From: an uncultured bacterium
GTDB lineage: Bacteria > Bacillota > Clostridia > Oscillospirales > Oscillospiraceae
Assembly: GCA_946548895.1 (NCBI GenBank)
Contig: CAMNQF010000002.1
Location: 1 to 64,000, forward strand
Reading direction: 5' to 3'
Length of the DNA: 64,000 bases
The translations under genes and the position numbers were made by a program. Shown here in pieces: positions 62,114 through 64,000 of this stretch. The notes under the pieces were generated by a model. It was given only the letters and a program-made list of their open reading frames with translations. It did no database searches and was not told the DNA's origin. The stretch's first letter is position 1. The number at the start of each line of letters is the position of its first letter.

Positions 62114-64000
62114 CTACGCTTTCCCCGCTTCTTTCGGCGCTTTCCGCTGAAACAGCTCCGGGCGCGCCCGTTCTTGCCTGGCCCGCAGGACGATCCACAC
62201 CACGCCGCCCGCGGCCAGCAGTCCGATGACAATATCCGCCGCGGCCAGCATTTTCATCCAGGGGGACATGGCGGTCTTTATTACCGCACCGGGAGCCATG
62301 CCCTGCATCGTGTTGGAGTTGGCTACGGTATAACAGATATTGTGGATGGCGGTGCGCATCACGGACCGGGCCGTGGGGCTATCGTAGTCCACCAGGTTCC
62401 ACATCATGGGCATGAACATACACAGATAAGTGTCACAGCCGGTGCGCAGGCATAGGTCACGCAGGGGATTATCCGCCCACACCCAGTAGTCGGACACCAC
62501 CATGCCCTGGAAGCCCCATTCCTGGCGCAACACCCCAGTGAGCAGAGCATAGTTGGCATGGCCCACGGTGGTGCCCACACAGTTCTGGGCGGGCATGACG
62601 GCGGTGGCGGCCCGCATGGCCTTTTCCGTCAGATTTCCGTCCTCGCCGTAGTAACGAATGGTCATCCGGGCCTCTTTGATGGCGATTTCAAAGGAGCGCA
62701 GGTACAGCTCCCGCATGGTCTGCTCGTCGGCCCAAAAGTTAGCCAGCCGGTCCCGGCCCGTCTCCGTGTCGTTGAGGGCAAAGTGCTTCACGTAGCAGAA
62801 CATCCCTTGGTCTCCCGCCCCGGAGATGACGGCGGCGGCCAGCTTGCCGGACAGCATCGGGTCCTCGGAGTAATATTCAAAGACACGGCCGTTGAACGCG
62901 GAGCGGTGCAGGTTGATGGCGGGGCAGTACCAGCCGTTGATGCCGCTCTGCAGGGACTCCTGGCCGAAGGCCGCGCCCACCTCGTAAATCAGATCGGCGT
63001 CCCAGGTGGCCGCCATCAGCGGGGCAAAGCCGAAGGAGGAGCTTTTGCTCATGTCGTAGCCGCTGCCGTCCCCGGTCATGCCGCCCACCTTCAGGCCGTT
63101 GGCACCGTCCATCTCCACTGTGGGGGGCAGACCAATGGAGTCGATGGCCCCGGTGGCGTAGGCCGCGCCGGTAAAGGACATGAGAATGCCGTTCTGGTCG
63201 CCGGCCCAGTCGATCTGGTCCAGCAGATCGTCCCACTTGGGGTCGTAGTAGTCCAGCCCCCGGAGCTGGGAGAGGACCAGGCCGTTTTTGGCGCCGGAGG
63301 TGGGAGCCTGCTCCGTGTAGACCCGGCTGCCCGCCACGTTGCCGAACTCGGGGTCGGTGTTTACATCGAAGGAGGTCTCAATGCCCAGCTGTTCGGCAAA
63401 CTGCGGGCTGATTTCCTTGGTCCGTTCCGGGGCTGTTTTGGGCTGGGTACCGGCCCAGTCCGCCCGGCTGAGGATGACAGAATCGGTGTTCATGTAGTCG
63501 CTGCTGGTCTGGAATTGGTTGGTGGCGTTGGTCCAGCCGCTGGCGCTGGGATCGGCGGGCACGCCGGTGAGGGTGCCGTTGGCGTCCATGCCGGACTGGG
63601 CATCCTTCTCGCTCTGGCGGATATGGGCATCGTCGGAGCCGTCATACCAGACGGCGTTGTCCTGGGTGACCATGGCCTCGCCGATCACGTCGTGGCTGTT
63701 GGAGCGCAGGGAGACCACGTACTCCCCATCCTCCAGGAAATAGCAGCCCACGGTGCCGTCCGGGTTCTGGTGGGTGTAGCAGTAGGAGGCCATGTCCTCC
63801 ATGGCGAAGGTCAGCTCCACTGTCTCGGATGCCCCGGGCTCCAGCACGCCGGTCTTGTCAAACGCGATGAGGTTGACCACCGGCTTTTCGATTTTATTTT
63901 GAATGTCAATATCGGTGTAAGGCGCGGTGTAGTAGAGCTGTACCACCTCCCGGCCCGCCGCGCTGCCGGTGTTGGTGACCTTCACCTGGGCGGTGACCTG
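62114..64000 (-). CDS. Second permuted membrane GH3-like enzyme (5' end outside window)
   Basis: 629 codons to the window edge. From the 5' side: a fibronectin-III-like region (VKVTNTGSAAGREVVQLYYT), a linker (about 100-260), then the catalytic GH3 barrel (INLHRSAFNGRVFEYYSEDP; YVKHFALNDTETGRD; GMVVSDYWVWAD with presumed nucleophile Asp in SDYW) and a C-terminal membrane helix with a basic tail. As in the GH3 at 35.8 kb, the catalytic domain is C-terminal, so this is the same permuted architecture; the missing 5' part should hold the GH3 C-type domain and an N-terminal membrane anchor. Confidence 0.88.
   Translation of the reverse strand, partial: QVTAQVKVTNTGSAAGREVVQLYYTAPYTDIDIQNKIEKPVVNLIAFDKTGVLEPGASETVELTFAMEDMASYCYTHQNPDGTVGCYFLEDGEYVVSLRSNSHDVIGEAMVTQDNAVWYDGSDDAHIRQSEKDAQSGMDANGTLTGVPADPSASGWTNATNQFQTSSDYMNTDSVILSRADWAGTQPKTAPERTKEISPQFAEQLGIETSFDVNTDPEFGNVAGSRVYTEQAPTSGAKNGLVLSQLRGLDYYDPKWDDLLDQIDWAGDQNGILMSFTGAAYATGAIDSIGLPPTVEMDGANGLKVGGMTGDGSGYDMSKSSSFGFAPLMAATWDADLIYEVGAAFGQESLQSGINGWYCPAINLHRSAFNGRVFEYYSEDPMLSGKLAAAVISGAGDQGMFCYVKHFALNDTETGRDRLANFWADEQTMRELYLRSFEIAIKEARMTIRYYGEDGNLTEKAMRAATAVMPAQNCVGTTVGHANYALLTGVLRQEWGFQGMVVSDYWVWADNPLRDLCLRTGCDTYLCMFMPMMWNLVDYDSPTARSVMRTAIHNICYTVANSNTMQGMAPGAVIKTAMSPWMKMLAAADIVIGLLAAGGVVWIVLRARQERARPELFQRKAPKEAGKA

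Overview
The window is about 60% GC. Genes are dense, carry strong AGGAGG-type ribosome sites, and their products look Gram-positive (teichoic-acid-type enzymes, a CsoR/CopA copper operon, an EcfAAT transport module, a ClpE-like unfoldase, FtsH, CvpA, ppdK). This suggests a GC-rich Clostridia/Oscillospiraceae-type gut anaerobe of the Flavonifractor/Lawsonibacter kind. That placement is inferred from gene content and style; no rRNA marker is present.

Layout. (1) 1-12.2 kb: the 3' part of ppdK, then a co-directional surface-glycopolymer operon: an alkaline-phosphatase-superfamily (LTA-synthase/sulfatase-like) membrane enzyme, a small membrane protein, signal peptidase I, a YidC insertase fused to a CDP-glycerol glycerophosphotransferase, LicA choline kinase, LicC phosphocholine cytidylyltransferase and a BCCT choline/betaine transporter. 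It ends at a terminator shared with convergent gltX. The set imports choline, activates it to CDP-choline and should decorate a polyol-phosphate polymer, but no LicD-type transferase is visible. (2) 12.2-19.2 kb: an HD-domain protein, a small protein, an AraC regulator and tRNA-Ala(CGC), followed by a lower-GC accessory block on the minus strand (XRE-cupin regulator, PEBP-like protein and MBL-fold protein in one operon; DUF2000 and a 5'-truncated EamA transporter in another). (3) 19.2-29.9 kb: an accessory island with a secreted LysM-CAP protein, relics of a relaxase and of an IS1182-type transposase, then a three-gene cassette (SF2 helicase, MoxR AAA+ ATPase, zincin-VWA protein) convergent with a two-gene operon (WYL regulator, UDG-like protein). 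Two IS1182 relics in the same orientation and with the same internal deletion bracket this cassette. It is the best candidate here for an undescribed, possibly defence-related, system.

(4) 29.9-39.3 kb: PAP2 phosphatase and an HSL-type esterase, divergent from an AraC regulator; a canonical GH3 enzyme followed by a membrane-anchored, circularly permuted GH3; and a Cu/Zn-SOD-like protein. (5) 39.6-42.7 kb: copper homeostasis, with a CsoR box, csoR, and copA carrying an in-frame CopZ-like domain preceded by its own ribosome site. (6) 42.8-62.0 kb: mostly core genes: TldE/TldD, FtsH, RlmB, a 236-bp tandem repeat, a degenerate P-type-ATPase-like membrane protein, a methyltransferase, VanZ, EcfA1-EcfA2-EcfT with a DUF3795-like gene inserted, TruA followed by a synonymously diverged ghost of its own 3' end, DUF5711, CvpA and a ClpE-like ATPase. 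(7) 62.1 kb to the end: a second permuted membrane GH3, cut by the window edge.

Many very long open frames lie opposite the real genes because of the high GC; these were left out. Functions are from reading motifs by eye and no database search was run.
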